A model generated the notes under the pieces. It was not told the origin of the DNA. It did no database searches and was given only the letters and a program-made list of their open reading frames with translations. DNA of 64,000 nucleotides from Corynebacterium sp. p3-SID1056 (lineage in GTDB: Bacteria; Actinomycetota; Actinomycetes; Mycobacteriales; Mycobacteriaceae): positions 62,001 to 126,000 of the forward strand of contig NZ_JALXXL010000007.1 of NCBI RefSeq assembly GCF_025152525.1, read 5' to 3'. Of this stretch, positions 50,641 to 59,571 are shown piece by piece. The translations under genes were made by a program, and so were the position numbers. Within the stretch, counting starts at the first letter, position 1. Each line of letters begins with the position of its first letter.

Positions 50641-50669
50641 TTGACGCGCTAACAAGACTTTCGTATATT
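50641..50669 (+). promoter_or_regulatory. Strong vegetative promoter for the truncated HNH-type gene
   Basis: TTGACG, 17-base spacer, TATATT. Seven bases separate the -10 box from ATG 50677, so the transcript should be leaderless. Confidence 0.75.
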
Positions 50670-50676
50670 GCCTTTT

Positions 50677-51501
50677 ATGAACTTTACATCGCAATTACAA
50701 AAGTACTTTTCACTCCGGAATCGCGGCATGGAGATCATTGCCTGGGCTGCACGCACACACCAAACCACCGAACAACTTGCAACTCTCGGTATGCCCGATG
50801 ATTACGCTGCAAACGTCGTCCGCCTAGTCGAATTATTCTTCCACGACAATACCCACTCCCGATACCAAGCACGAAGCAAAAGAAAAGCAGAGGAGAATCA
50901 GCACAGCGTAGAAACACTTGCCGTTATCTGGCAGCGCTCCCAAAACATCAAGGACCCCACAAAACGTTGGCAGTTCCTAGAAGTACTGTGCGGCACGCCT
51001 GGAGATACACAAGCTATCCAGCGGAAAGCTCGCCAAATTAAGAAAGATTACGTCCCTAAGAAGGCCCCGCGGGATGGGGTCCGCACCCGTCGAGTTGGCA
51101 ACAAAATGACCGTGTCCATCACCGGTGCTTCCACCACCATGCAAAACCTCGTAGATGTCCTCAATGAAGCTCCTACCGAGGCTCCCCACACTGATCCAGT
51201 TGATTGGATGCTCCATCGCCACAACTCAGACCACGCTGATCTCACCGCAAACGCCGTCATGACCGTCGACAATGTCGAGCAAATACTGCGAGGCGACACT
51301 ATTGAAGACGATGTCTTAGTCCAGCTCACTGATGGAACAGTGCTCACTGGCATGGAAGTCGCCCAGCGGAGGTTGCGCAACCGAGGCCTGGTCACCCTGC
51401 TTTCGCCTGGAGTCGGCCCAATCAACATCTATGAGGCGACTTTTGACTATGCCGACACGAAAGAACGCCGCGGCCCCAACGATGTGGGGCACGCGGCGTA
51501 A
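50677..51501 (+). CDS. Truncated HNH-nuclease-family protein lacking the HNH motif
   Basis: 274 residues from ATG 50677 (leaderless). The layout resembles corynebacterial HNH endonuclease-family proteins: LRNRG near the start, KKAPRDGVRTRRVG in the middle, then LVQLTDGTVLTGMEVA and LLSPGVGPINIYEATFDYAD. In the family the HNH zinc-finger-like part follows this last segment. Here the frame ends after KERRGPNDVGHAA, and the last dozen codons lie in the rpmA terminator hairpin. Codons are more A/T-rich than neighbours. It is probably a gene remnant without nuclease activity; a retained DNA-binding role is possible. The family match is from memory of the family, not a search. Confidence 0.65.
   Translation: MNFTSQLQKYFSLRNRGMEIIAWAARTHQTTEQLATLGMPDDYAANVVRLVELFFHDNTHSRYQARSKRKAEENQHSVETLAVIWQRSQNIKDPTKRWQFLEVLCGTPGDTQAIQRKARQIKKDYVPKKAPRDGVRTRRVGNKMTVSITGASTTMQNLVDVLNEAPTEAPHTDPVDWMLHRHNSDHADLTANAVMTVDNVEQILRGDTIEDDVLVQLTDGTVLTGMEVAQRRLRNRGLVTLLSPGVGPINIYEATFDYADTKERRGPNDVGHAA
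51459..51498 (-). terminator. Intrinsic terminator of rplU-rpmA, inside the converging HNH-type gene
   Basis: Arms CGCCGCG-GCCCCA and TGGGGC-A-CGCGGCG form a 13-bp stem with one bulged base and a six-base loop. On the minus strand it is followed by TTCTTTCG. It begins 32 bp after the rpmA stop codon. Confidence 0.7.
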
Positions 51502-51529
51502 TGAACGTGTGATTCGTTCTTCCTAGTAT

Positions 51530-51856
51530 TTAGGCAGTAGCTTCGTCCGCAACGGAACCCGCTGCCTCTGCCTGCTCAAGCACCTCGGAGGAGACACCCT
51601 CGCCGTCTGCTGGAATGATGTTAACGATGCGACGCTTGCGCTTGATACCAAACTGAACGGCACCCGGCTTCAGAGCGAACAGCGTGTCGTCGCCGCCGCG
51701 GCCGACGTTGTCGCCCGGGTGGAACTTGGTGCCACGCTGACGGACGAGAATTTCACCGGCCTTGACCTGCTGACCACCGAAGCGCTTCACACCGAGGCGC
51801 TTCGACTCAGAGTCACGACCGTTCGAGGAGCTGGATGCACCCTTCTTAGTTGCCAT
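51530..51856 (-). CDS. rpmA: 50S ribosomal protein L27
   Basis: 108 residues; [20 protein letters not shown] and [18 protein letters not shown] are diagnostic. It is longer than the usual 85-90 residues through an acidic tail ([17 protein letters not shown]...). TAAGGAG precedes ATG. It follows rplU by 24 bp and ends at an intrinsic terminator. Confidence 0.97.
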   Translation of the reverse strand: MATKKGASSSSNGRDSESKRLGVKRFGGQQVKAGEILVRQRGTKFHPGDNVGRGGDDTLFALKPGAVQFGIKRKRRIVNIIPADGEGVSSEVLEQAEAAGSVADEATA

Positions 51857-51880
51857 TATCTTTCTCCTTAGAGCTTGGTC

Positions 51881-52186
51881 TTACTTAATGCCAGTGATCT
51901 TGACAGTGGTCTGCGGCTGGCGGTGGCCCTGGCGGACCTTGTAGCCGGTCTTATTCTTGTACTTGAGAATATCGACCTTCTTGCCCTTGCCGTGCTCGAC
52001 GATCTCGGCCTCAACGCTTACCTTGGCCAGTGCATCTGCACCTGCGGTCACTTCAGCGCCATCCACGAGAAGGATCGGGGTGAGTGCAACCTTGTCGCCT
52101 GCTTCACCCTCCAGCTTCTCGACCTTGACGAGGTCGCCTTCGGCAACCTTGTACTGCTTGCCGCCGGTCTTGACGATCGCGTACAT
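51881..52186 (-). CDS. rplU: 50S ribosomal protein L21
   Basis: 101 residues, [20 protein letters not shown] at the start and [16 protein letters not shown] at the end, as in L21. It is the first gene of rplU-rpmA. The 260-bp region between rne and rplU contains a large hairpin and presumably the promoter or leader. Confidence 0.97.
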   Translation of the reverse strand: MYAIVKTGGKQYKVAEGDLVKVEKLEGEAGDKVALTPILLVDGAEVTAGADALAKVSVEAEIVEHGKGKKVDILKYKNKTGYKVRQGHRQPQTTVKITGIK

Positions 52187-52353
52187 AGAGGGTTACCCCT
52201 TATCTCTACTCGCACGTCCTCCGGCATGCTTCGGTGGACGTATGGAACATTAACTTTCAGCGTTTCGGGGCCCGAAAGACCCGCCGTGCCCGCATGCGTA
52301 GGCAACGAGGCGGCACGCCCCAAAACAGCGACTGCCAAAGACTACACCGAAGT

Positions 52354-52398
52354 GGGGCGATTCTCCAAACTGTGGTGGGCCGTTTGGAGAATCACCCC
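52354..52398 (-). other. 17-bp hairpin in the rne-rplU intergenic region
   Basis: GGGGCGATTCTCCAAAC, an 11-base loop, and GTTTGGAGAATCACCCC pair at 17 positions with one G-T wobble. No T-run follows on either side. It could be an L21 leader structure, an RNase E processing site, or a protein-binding palindrome. Confidence 0.65.
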
Positions 52399-52446
52399 AT
52401 TCAGCGATGAGGCTACCGAGGATGGCAACCGCGTCAGGAGGTGGCG

Positions 52447-55400
52447 TCAAGCATTACGCTGCGCGCTACGCTTGCGGGTCGCTCGTCGGCGTCCCCTGCG
52501 CCCTCTGCTTGTCCCGCCCGAGCCTGTCTGGTGCTTGTCCGACGAGTCAGATTCTCGTGATTTGGTTTTACCAGACTTGTTTTCACCGTTGCTTTCCTGC
52601 TTGCCTACGCCATTTGCTTTCGAAGCGTGCGCGGGCTCCTCCACATGCTTTTTTGTGGTACGTCGTACTGCGCGACGTCGACGCCGACGCCGCGCCGAGC
52701 TTGCGCTTCCAGCGCCACTGTTGCTTCTGCGCCGCTGTTTGCTGGTGCCGGCATTGTTATCCTCAGCTTCTTCGCCGGAGTGCTTGCTACGAGCCGTCCT
52801 GGCTTCCCCACGTCCCGGGGACGTTTCCGTCCCGTCTTCGGTGACAAAATCGTTACGCTGAGGCCGACGATCCGAGCGGGAGTTTCCACGCGTTGGTCGC
52901 TTCCGGCGCGGAGATTCTTCAAACGCCGTAAGTGCCTGCTGGAACTCTTGCTCGGCGTCCACGACTCCGCGCGCTTCTCCAGCTGCTTCTTTCCGGCCAT
53001 CGTGCGTCTTTGGTGCGGAACCCGCATCATCAGCGTGCCGCGTATTCCCGCCGCGCGCGTTACGGTGCCTCCGCTTCCCACGTGACTGACGCTTTCGCTC
53101 ATCATCATCCGGGTTTTCGTGTTCACGATCGCTCGCTTTGGTGCGCTTTTTGGCCTTTTCGTTGTCCGCGTCCCAGGTGTAACGCTCTGAAGCCGACGCG
53201 CGTTCACTACGTTCCTGATGCGACTCGTCTGTGTCAGCCGCGTCCTGCCGCGACTGCTCACTGCGCGTTTCTTTTGCTTCTTCGCGGTTACGGCCACGTC
53301 CGCGGCCGCCACCGCGACGTCCACGACGCCGCGACGAGCTCGGTTTCTCAGGCTGCCTCGTGCGCTGCGGCTCATCCTGTGAGTCCGGTGCTTCGTCCTC
53401 CACAATGACAGCGCCAGCGAGTTGGTCTATGTCACCATCAGTCATCGGAGCGCTGTGGCTATGCATGGCTTTCGCTGCGGGGTGCTCACCGACCGGGCGT
53501 TTTCTGGTCATGGTGTGCTGCGGCCTAGAGCCTTGCTCCGACACGGGCATCTGCTCGACAGGGTCATCGAGCAAGATCAGACCCCTACCTTCGCAGCATT
53601 CGCAAGGCTGTGAAAACGTTTCCAGCAGACCGGTGCCCAAGCGCTTTCGTGTCATTTGCACGAGGCCAAGCGAGGTTACCTCCGACACCTGGTGCCGGGT
53701 TCGGTCTCGACCGAGAGCCTCCTTGAGGCGACGCAGCACCAGGTCTTGGTTCTCCGGCAGGATCATGTCGATGAAGTCGATGATGATCATGCCGCCGATA
53801 TCGCGGAGGCGGATCTGCCGCACGATTTCTTCGGCTGCTTCAAGATTGTTGCGGGTCACTGTTTCTTCCAGCGATCCGCCTGATCCCGTGTACTTACCAG
53901 TGTTGACATCAATCACTGTCAGAGCTTCGGTGTGCTCGATGATCAGCGTGCCACCAGATGGCAGCCACACTTTGCGCGCGAGTGCCTTGCGCAGCTGCTC
54001 GTCCACACGGTGCATTCCAAACGCATCGATCGCGTCGTGCTTTGCCATATTGAACTTCTCAACCCGGTCGAGGAGGTCCGGTGCCACCGATTCCACGTAT
54101 GCGTGCACCGTGTTGTACGGGCGTTTCCCGTCAACAATCAGCGCAGTGAAGTCCTCGTTGAACAGGTCCCGTACGACTTTCACAAGAAGGTTTGGTTCTT
54201 CATAGAGGGTGACGGGCTGCGCGCCCTTCGACTCGATCTCGCGCTGGGCATGCTCCTGGATTGCTTCCCACTGTGTGTGTAAGCGACGCACGTCTGCAGC
54301 AATGGCGTTTTCACTGACGCCCTCCGCCGCTGTGCGGATGATGGCGCCACCCTTGCCCGGCACCACGTTGTGCAGAATCTCTTTGAGGCGTTTGCGCTCA
54401 GGTGCCGGGAGCTTGCGCGAAATCCCTGCGCTGCGACCACCGGGGACATACACCAGATACCGGCCGGCAAGCGAGATTTGAGTGGTCAGGCGAGCACCCT
54501 TGTGACCGACTGGGTCTTTCGTCACCTGCACCACTACTTGGTCGCCCGACTTCAGCGCATGTTCGATGCGGCGTGAGCGCCCGCCAAGGCCTGCGGACTT
54601 CCAATCAATTTCACCCGCGTAGATGACGCCGTTACGCCCCTGCCCGATGTCGATAAAAGCTGCTTCCATGCTTGGCAGGACGTTCTGTACGCGACCCAGG
54701 TAGATATTCCCGACGATCGTTGTTTGCTCATCTGAGGTGACAAAATGCTCGACAAGCAAACCGTCCTCGAGTACGCCAACCTGGGTGATACGCCCGTGTC
54801 CGTCGTGGCGTTCACGTTCGCGCACCACCATGGTTCGCTCTACAGATTCTCTGCGCGCCAGGAATTCGGCTTGGCTCACTATGCGAGAGCGCTTTCGCGC
54901 CTCTGCGTTTTTCTCGCTGCGGCGACGACGCTTGGCTTCCAGCCGCGCAGACCCTTTAATCGCTTTAGGCTCTTCGATCAGCTCGGCATTGTCTGCGTCT
55001 TTCCTGGAATCAGCATGTTCTGCGCCCTGTGCATCTGCTTTGTGCGATGTAGCACGTCCTCGATTGCTGCGCGTTTTCCGTTCAGGCCCCTCATTCCGGG
55101 TACGCGTCGGCGTTTGGTTTTCCTCACCGCTGCGCTCTTGGGTTGCAGGATTCGTTGCATCGCTTGATTGGGGCCGACTGGCGCGGCGACGCCGCCGTGA
55201 ACGCGACGGAGCTTTAAAGATCGGAGCGTAGCCTGCCGCGGGCTCTTCCTCGGGCGCCGGGGTGATTTCAGGCTCAACATTGGTCAATGGACGTTCTTCT
55301 ACCTGTTGTGCGTCAGCGGCCTCTACAGTGGTTCCAGAGTCGCTTTCGCGCCCGGTATCGGCCTCTTCCTTAGCCGCCGAGGAGGCTCCTGCCGAGTCGT

Positions 55401-55914
55401 TTGCTTCCCGATCTGGTTCGTTCATGCTCGCGTGCTTACTTCGGTCACTCGCTCCGAGTTCAGCGTCTACTTTGTCTTCGATCTGGTGAATCTCATTTTC
55501 GACGTCCTTGCGGACGCGGTGGCGAATTTTTTCGTCAGCATCTGATGTGGCTTCCGACTTCGTCCCACCACGAACATCATCTGACTCAGCACTTGTTGAA
55601 GTGGACGCGGACAGCACGTCGAGGAGCTGCTCACTTTCTGCCTTGGTGAGCGAGGACTGCGCTACTTTGACGATCCCCATCTCAGACAGGGCTACTACGA
55701 GATCTTTTGAAGGAACTCCCAACAACTTAGCCAGTTGAAAGACACGCTGTTTTTCTTTCAACTGCGTGCGATCGAACGCCTCATAAGGGTTTTTCTCTTG
55801 AGGTTTTGCGGCCCGTTTGCTTGTGGCCGTTCGCTTCTTGCGGGTCGTCTTTTTTGTGGTCTTTTTGGTTGTCCGCCGTTGCTTTTTCGGTGTGGTGTCC
55901 TCGTGTTGAGCCAC
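52447..55914 (-). CDS. rne: Ribonuclease E/G
   Basis: 1,155 residues, GTG start preceded by GGAG. Lysine-rich N-terminus (residues 1-45), then a short IF2-N-like helical domain (LAKLLGVPSKDLVVALSEMG), an acidic disordered segment, and the catalytic core from about 360 to 800. The S1 domain is near GNIYLGRVQNVLPSMEAAFI; catalytic aspartates lie in VIDVNTGKYTG (about 668) and IIIDFIDM (about 713); the zinc-link cysteines are in CECCEGRG (about 771). The C-terminal 350 residues are basic, Arg/Glu-rich and disordered. It degrades and processes RNA. It is followed by rplU. Confidence 0.95.
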   Translation of the reverse strand: MAQHEDTTPKKQRRTTKKTTKKTTRKKRTATSKRAAKPQEKNPYEAFDRTQLKEKQRVFQLAKLLGVPSKDLVVALSEMGIVKVAQSSLTKAESEQLLDVLSASTSTSAESDDVRGGTKSEATSDADEKIRHRVRKDVENEIHQIEDKVDAELGASDRSKHASMNEPDREANDSAGASSAAKEEADTGRESDSGTTVEAADAQQVEERPLTNVEPEITPAPEEEPAAGYAPIFKAPSRSRRRRRASRPQSSDATNPATQERSGEENQTPTRTRNEGPERKTRSNRGRATSHKADAQGAEHADSRKDADNAELIEEPKAIKGSARLEAKRRRRSEKNAEARKRSRIVSQAEFLARRESVERTMVVRERERHDGHGRITQVGVLEDGLLVEHFVTSDEQTTIVGNIYLGRVQNVLPSMEAAFIDIGQGRNGVIYAGEIDWKSAGLGGRSRRIEHALKSGDQVVVQVTKDPVGHKGARLTTQISLAGRYLVYVPGGRSAGISRKLPAPERKRLKEILHNVVPGKGGAIIRTAAEGVSENAIAADVRRLHTQWEAIQEHAQREIESKGAQPVTLYEEPNLLVKVVRDLFNEDFTALIVDGKRPYNTVHAYVESVAPDLLDRVEKFNMAKHDAIDAFGMHRVDEQLRKALARKVWLPSGGTLIIEHTEALTVIDVNTGKYTGSGGSLEETVTRNNLEAAEEIVRQIRLRDIGGMIIIDFIDMILPENQDLVLRRLKEALGRDRTRHQVSEVTSLGLVQMTRKRLGTGLLETFSQPCECCEGRGLILLDDPVEQMPVSEQGSRPQHTMTRKRPVGEHPAAKAMHSHSAPMTDGDIDQLAGAVIVEDEAPDSQDEPQRTRQPEKPSSSRRRGRRGGGRGRGRNREEAKETRSEQSRQDAADTDESHQERSERASASERYTWDADNEKAKKRTKASDREHENPDDDERKRQSRGKRRHRNARGGNTRHADDAGSAPKTHDGRKEAAGEARGVVDAEQEFQQALTAFEESPRRKRPTRGNSRSDRRPQRNDFVTEDGTETSPGRGEARTARSKHSGEEAEDNNAGTSKQRRRSNSGAGSASSARRRRRRRAVRRTTKKHVEEPAHASKANGVGKQESNGENKSGKTKSRESDSSDKHQTGSGGTSRGRRGRRRATRKRSAQRNA

Positions 55915-56082
55915 GTGCCAATTCTCCTGTTATGCGTTATCCCGCTAGCGGGCACCGGGCGCTGGCACGTTGTTGCCGCCGCCGCACAGTGCCGCAGCTT
56001 TTGCGGGCTTTGGTGAAAGCTTGTCAGCGTCCATGTTCAGTTGGACACGGCGCCTGCTCCCCATTGTGGCACAGTGACAGCG

Positions 56083-56685
56083 CTAACCGCGCGATGGCGA
56101 CGCGTTCTGCTCCGCACGCTCGATGAATTCAGCCACGCTGTCGACGGTGCTATCCACGACTGGCTTGTCCCAGCTGGTGCCAATGAGCGCGGCACCGACT
56201 AGCGCCGCGAGGGCTTGCCTACCGCTCACCTGCGTTACTCCGGCGTACTCAAGCATCTCGTCGATGCATCGAACGGCTTCATCCACTTGTCGCCGCACCA
56301 TCCGCTGTAGTTCAACCCCCTCGCGACCTCCGTCGATGGTGGCGGCGATGATGGTCCGCAACTTGTCAGGATAGCCGTTGGCGGTCAAGTTCAGGATTGC
56401 AAATGCGAGGGCTCTCCGGTCATCTCGCACTTGCGGGTCCGCAAGTGTCTCCTCGAGGATCTCGTTTTGCCGGGCGTGCACTCGCTCAAAGCAGGCCATG
56501 ATGAGCTTTTCACGGCTGTCGAAGTAGTAGCCAATTGATCCCACTGGGACATCCGCTAGTGCAGCGACCTGCCTGTGGGTAACTGCTCGCATTCCCTCGG
56601 CGAGGAGGAGGCGGACCGTCGCCTCATGGATTGCATCGCGCTTCTTTTTTGCCCGCCGCTGCCGCATACTTTGCACGCTCACCAT
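56083..56685 (-). CDS. TetR-family transcriptional regulator
   Basis: 200 residues. The N-terminal helix-turn-helix (AIHEATVRLLLAEGMRAVTH, ALADVPVGSIGYYFDSREKL) is clear; the C-terminal half is helical with unknown ligand. ATG 56685 follows AAAGGACG. It lies between ndk and rne on the same strand. It could control itself or neighbours; an imperfect palindrome (GTACTTACGTAC at about 56750-56761) is upstream. Confidence 0.88.
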   Translation of the reverse strand: MVSVQSMRQRRAKKKRDAIHEATVRLLLAEGMRAVTHRQVAALADVPVGSIGYYFDSREKLIMACFERVHARQNEILEETLADPQVRDDRRALAFAILNLTANGYPDKLRTIIAATIDGGREGVELQRMVRRQVDEAVRCIDEMLEYAGVTQVSGRQALAALVGAALIGTSWDKPVVDSTVDSVAEFIERAEQNASPSRG

Positions 56686-56770
56686 TGTCGTCCTTTCCTC
56701 GCAAGTCGGTAGTCGATTTTCTCGGTTTTAGTTTAGCAAGGTTGGCAAAAGTACTTACGTACCGATACAC

Positions 56771-56812
56771 AAAAATGCGCCACCCGCGTCGCTCATGCAA
56801 CGAGGGTGGCGC
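56771..56812 (-). terminator. Intrinsic terminator after ndk
   Basis: Minus-strand stem GCGCCACCC ... GGGTGGCGC with further pairing inside, followed by ATTTTTG. It begins 18 bp after the ndk stop and separates ndk from tetR. Confidence 0.88.
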
Positions 56813-56829
56813 TTGATACGTCGAATCGA

Positions 56830-57240
56830 CTACTTATTCGGGAACCAGATCGCGATCTCACGCTCTGCGGACTCTGGAGAGTCAGAGCCGTGGACAACAT
56901 TTTCACCAACGGTCAGCGCAAAGTCGCCACGGATGGTGCCCGGGGTGGCCTTCTCAACCGGGTGGGTACCGCCAGCGAGCTGACGCCACGCTGCGATTGC
57001 GGACTCGCCTTCGACGATGCCTGCTACCAGCGGTGCGGATGTGATGAAGTCAACGAGCTCACCGAAGAACGGCTTGTCCTTGTGCTCTGCGTAGTGCTTC
57101 TCGGCAGTTTCGCGGTCAGCGGTGCGCAGATCCATCTCGACGAGCTTGAGGCCCTTGCGCTCGATGCGGGAAATGATTTCACCGACGTGGCCGTTGGCGA
57201 CACCGTCGGGCTTGATGAGAATCAAAGTACGTTCAGTCAT
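56830..57240 (-). CDS. ndk: Nucleoside diphosphate kinase
   Basis: 136 residues from ATG 57240 ([20 protein letters not shown]), the standard length. The catalytic histidine is in [12 protein letters not shown]. It balances NTP pools. It starts 14 bp after a small membrane-protein gene and ends at an intrinsic terminator. Confidence 0.97.
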   Translation of the reverse strand: MTERTLILIKPDGVANGHVGEIISRIERKGLKLVEMDLRTADRETAEKHYAEHKDKPFFGELVDFITSAPLVAGIVEGESAIAAWRQLAGGTHPVEKATPGTIRGDFALTVGENVVHGSDSPESAEREIAIWFPNK

Positions 57241-57254
57241 GGCCCAAACTTTAC

Positions 57255-57566
57255 CTAAAGGTCTCGTACGATGCGCACCGCGTCTTCGCGTGAGGCGTCG
57301 CGCTTCCACAGCTGCACCTGTTGGACCGCAGTTTCAATTTCTCCCGCCTGCTTTATCTGGGCAATGGCGTCGCGCTGGTCGTCGCTAAGCGCAAGATCAG
57401 GCGCGGCCCGTCGCCGATATTGCAGGACAACCCACATCACGAGCATCAACGCTGCTGCGACAATCGCAGTCGGCCCCACCCAGGCTGGCAGAGGCACCAT
57501 CGGCGCGCCCACGGCAAGTATGGACAGCGCGGCGGCAAGAAAAAGCAGGACGTGGCGCATGTGCAT
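57255..57566 (-). CDS. Small membrane protein upstream of ndk
   Basis: 103 residues, two hydrophobic segments (residues about 4-22 and 29-49), then a soluble tail beginning with [20 protein letters not shown]. The tail suggests a cytoplasmic amphipathic helix. ATG 57566 or 57560 may start it. It is divergent from the AMP-forming ligase gene with a very short spacer and probably cotranscribed with ndk. Function unknown. Confidence 0.7.
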   Translation of the reverse strand: MHMRHVLLFLAAALSILAVGAPMVPLPAWVGPTAIVAAALMLVMWVVLQYRRRAAPDLALSDDQRDAIAQIKQAGEIETAVQQVQLWKRDASREDAVRIVRDL

Positions 57567-57588
57567 GAACCTACTAAGCTTTTCGTCG

Positions 57589-59076
57589 ATGTTCCAGCAT
57601 GTACCGATTCACCAGCTTGCCCTAGGCCACGGTCGCCCTGATGCCCCCGCGCTCACTGACCTGTCTACTGGAGTGACCGTGACCTACGAGCAGTTGCGCA
57701 AGCTTTCTGGAAATGTCGCGCAGGTATTGTCCCGCACTTCCCTGGCGCATCGGCCGGTCATTGCCGTTCAACTGCCAAACTCCCTGGAGTTTGCCGCCAC
57801 AATTTTGGGCATATCGCAAGCGGGTGGCACGACGAGCTTGATCGGTCCGCTCTTGCGTGACCATGAGGCACAGCACCTCGCGGATCTCGCGAACGCGGAT
57901 CGCACAGTGGGGATCATCCGGATGGCAGAGGCAAAGGCGCTCATCAAGGGGCAAACACCCGAGGGGTGGCCGCCGTTGACCCCCTTTCCCTCCACCCGAG
58001 GTGCTGATGGAACAGATACACCAGCTACTGACAACAGCTGCCGTGGAGACGAGTTTGCCTTCATCCCTTTCTCCTCTGGGACAACTGGGTTGCCGAAAGC
58101 GGTTGGTCTTCCGGGGGCGTCGATAAGCGCGAATATGCAGCAGTTTGCGGCGGCCCTCGCGCGAAGCGGCGTAGGAGAACATACTCCGACAATGTCTCCC
58201 CTGCCGTTTTCCCATATTTACGGCTTGACCGCGTTGTTACTCACCCCACTGATGCTTGGGCACCACGTCATCACGATGCAGCGTTTTGACCCTGCGCTGT
58301 TTACGCGTGCGCACCGAGACTACGGCGTGCGGTTGACGTTTATCGCGCCTCCGCTTGCGCGCGTCTTGTCCACCGCGGACCCTGAGGATTTCGATTCGCT
58401 TGAGTTGATTGTCAGCGGAGCAGACCGGCTTGACCCAGCAATTGCCCAAGCGGTGGAAACACGCTTGGGCGCGAGTGTGATCCAGGGGTACGGCATGACG
58501 GAGACTTCGCCGGTGACCTTTGTCGGTGTACAGGGCAAAACCCCGCACGACTCTGTCGGCTTTCCGCTGCCTGATACACGCTTCCGCCTTGGGGCTCATG
58601 GTGAGCTGTCGGTCGCAGGTCCGCAATTGATGCGCGGGTACCTTGGGCACCCGCCCGTTGGCGAGTGGTTCGATACCGGTGATCTCGCCAGGGTTGGTGA
58701 GCAGGGCGAACTCTACATCACCGGTCGCGCAAAGGACACGATCAAGTACAAGGGCTACCAGATCGCGCCCGCTGAGCTTGAGGCAGTACTCAACCAGCAC
58801 GGAGCGATTACCGACGCCGCCGTCACCCAATTCGACCTTCACGGCACCGAGGTCCCCCGTGCCTTCGTTGTCCGAGCCCCCGGCACCGCGTTAAGTGAAT
58901 CGAGCATCATCGACTTCGTCGCAGCTCGCGTCGCCCCTTACAAAAAGATACGCGCCGTCGACTTTGTCGACGCGATCCCCCGCAGCGCTGCAGGGAAGAT
59001 CCTCCGCAACCAGCTGCGAAACCTGCCACGCGCGACTACGTCTCCGGGTCCTCAGCCGTGCCCAGGTGCTGAGTAA
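57589..59076 (+). CDS. AMP-forming acyl-CoA ligase (4-coumarate-CoA ligase-like)
   Basis: 495 residues of the ANL family. P-loop SSGTTGLPKAVGL, GYGMTETSP, DTGDLARVGEQGELYITGRA and C-terminal Lys in SAAGKILR are intact, so it should adenylate and thioesterify a carboxylic acid. Start ATG 57589 (MFQHVPIHQLALGHG); ATG 57565 is possible but would overlap the divergent gene start. The stop lies 41 bp inside the convergent DUF4233 gene. Substrate unknown. Confidence 0.87.
   Translation: MFQHVPIHQLALGHGRPDAPALTDLSTGVTVTYEQLRKLSGNVAQVLSRTSLAHRPVIAVQLPNSLEFAATILGISQAGGTTSLIGPLLRDHEAQHLADLANADRTVGIIRMAEAKALIKGQTPEGWPPLTPFPSTRGADGTDTPATDNSCRGDEFAFIPFSSGTTGLPKAVGLPGASISANMQQFAAALARSGVGEHTPTMSPLPFSHIYGLTALLLTPLMLGHHVITMQRFDPALFTRAHRDYGVRLTFIAPPLARVLSTADPEDFDSLELIVSGADRLDPAIAQAVETRLGASVIQGYGMTETSPVTFVGVQGKTPHDSVGFPLPDTRFRLGAHGELSVAGPQLMRGYLGHPPVGEWFDTGDLARVGEQGELYITGRAKDTIKYKGYQIAPAELEAVLNQHGAITDAAVTQFDLHGTEVPRAFVVRAPGTALSESSIIDFVAARVAPYKKIRAVDFVDAIPRSAAGKILRNQLRNLPRATTSPGPQPCPGAE
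58116..58128 (+). repeat. 13-mer motif, copy 9
   Basis: Exact copy in the AMP-forming ligase gene; frame GCG TCG ATA AGC encodes ASIS with the rare Ile codon ATA. Confidence 0.8.
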
Positions 59077-59509
59077 CGAGGTAGCCAGCCCGCATCCGCT
59101 GCAGCATCTCGGAGCGCATCTTGATGATCAAGAACCAGACAACCCCGAAGGTAATGCCCACCACCGTGACCGACCAGTGGATGAAAAAGCCAAAGATGAG
59201 CGGTATTTGTAGCGCCAAGTCGACCCAGAGCATTGCGGGCCGTTTTTGGAAGAAGGCCGCGATGATGTGCGCAACCCCCACCACGGTCACGTAGGACCAG
59301 TTAAATGTGGTCCACAGCGTCCCCTCTTCGACCTTGAGAATCACGGTGAGGATGAGCAGGATGGTGATTGCTTCCATAATCAGCGTGCCGGCGAGCACGC
59401 CAGTCAGTCCCTCCATCGGATCCTTGACTGGCGTTTTCCCGGGGCCGAGGGGCCCCATTTCCGGCTCACGGCGGAAGCGTCCGCGTCTGGGGGTGTTCTG
59501 GTCAGCCAT
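59036..59509 (-). CDS. DUF4233 membrane protein
   Basis: 157 residues from ATG 59509 (MADQNTPRRGRFRREPEMGP). Four hydrophobic segments between residues about 35 and 130. It lies in the folC-to-ndk interval, where DUF4233 proteins are found across actinobacteria. Function unknown. Its C-terminal codons overlap the convergent ligase gene. Confidence 0.85.
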   Translation of the reverse strand: MADQNTPRRGRFRREPEMGPLGPGKTPVKDPMEGLTGVLAGTLIMEAITILLILTVILKVEEGTLWTTFNWSYVTVVGVAHIIAAFFQKRPAMLWVDLALQIPLIFGFFIHWSVTVVGITFGVVWFLIIKMRSEMLQRMRAGYLVTQHLGTAEDPET

Positions 59510-59571
59510 GGGTCTTATCGTATCCGCGTCAAGGTTCCGGCCATAACTGCCTCGGCGGAAACTCTCTTTGT

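Noticed and set aside
52250-52450. 66-codon minus-strand open frame between rne and rplU
   Set aside because: TTG start with no ribosome-binding site, contains both arms of the large hairpin, and the translation looks non-protein-like.
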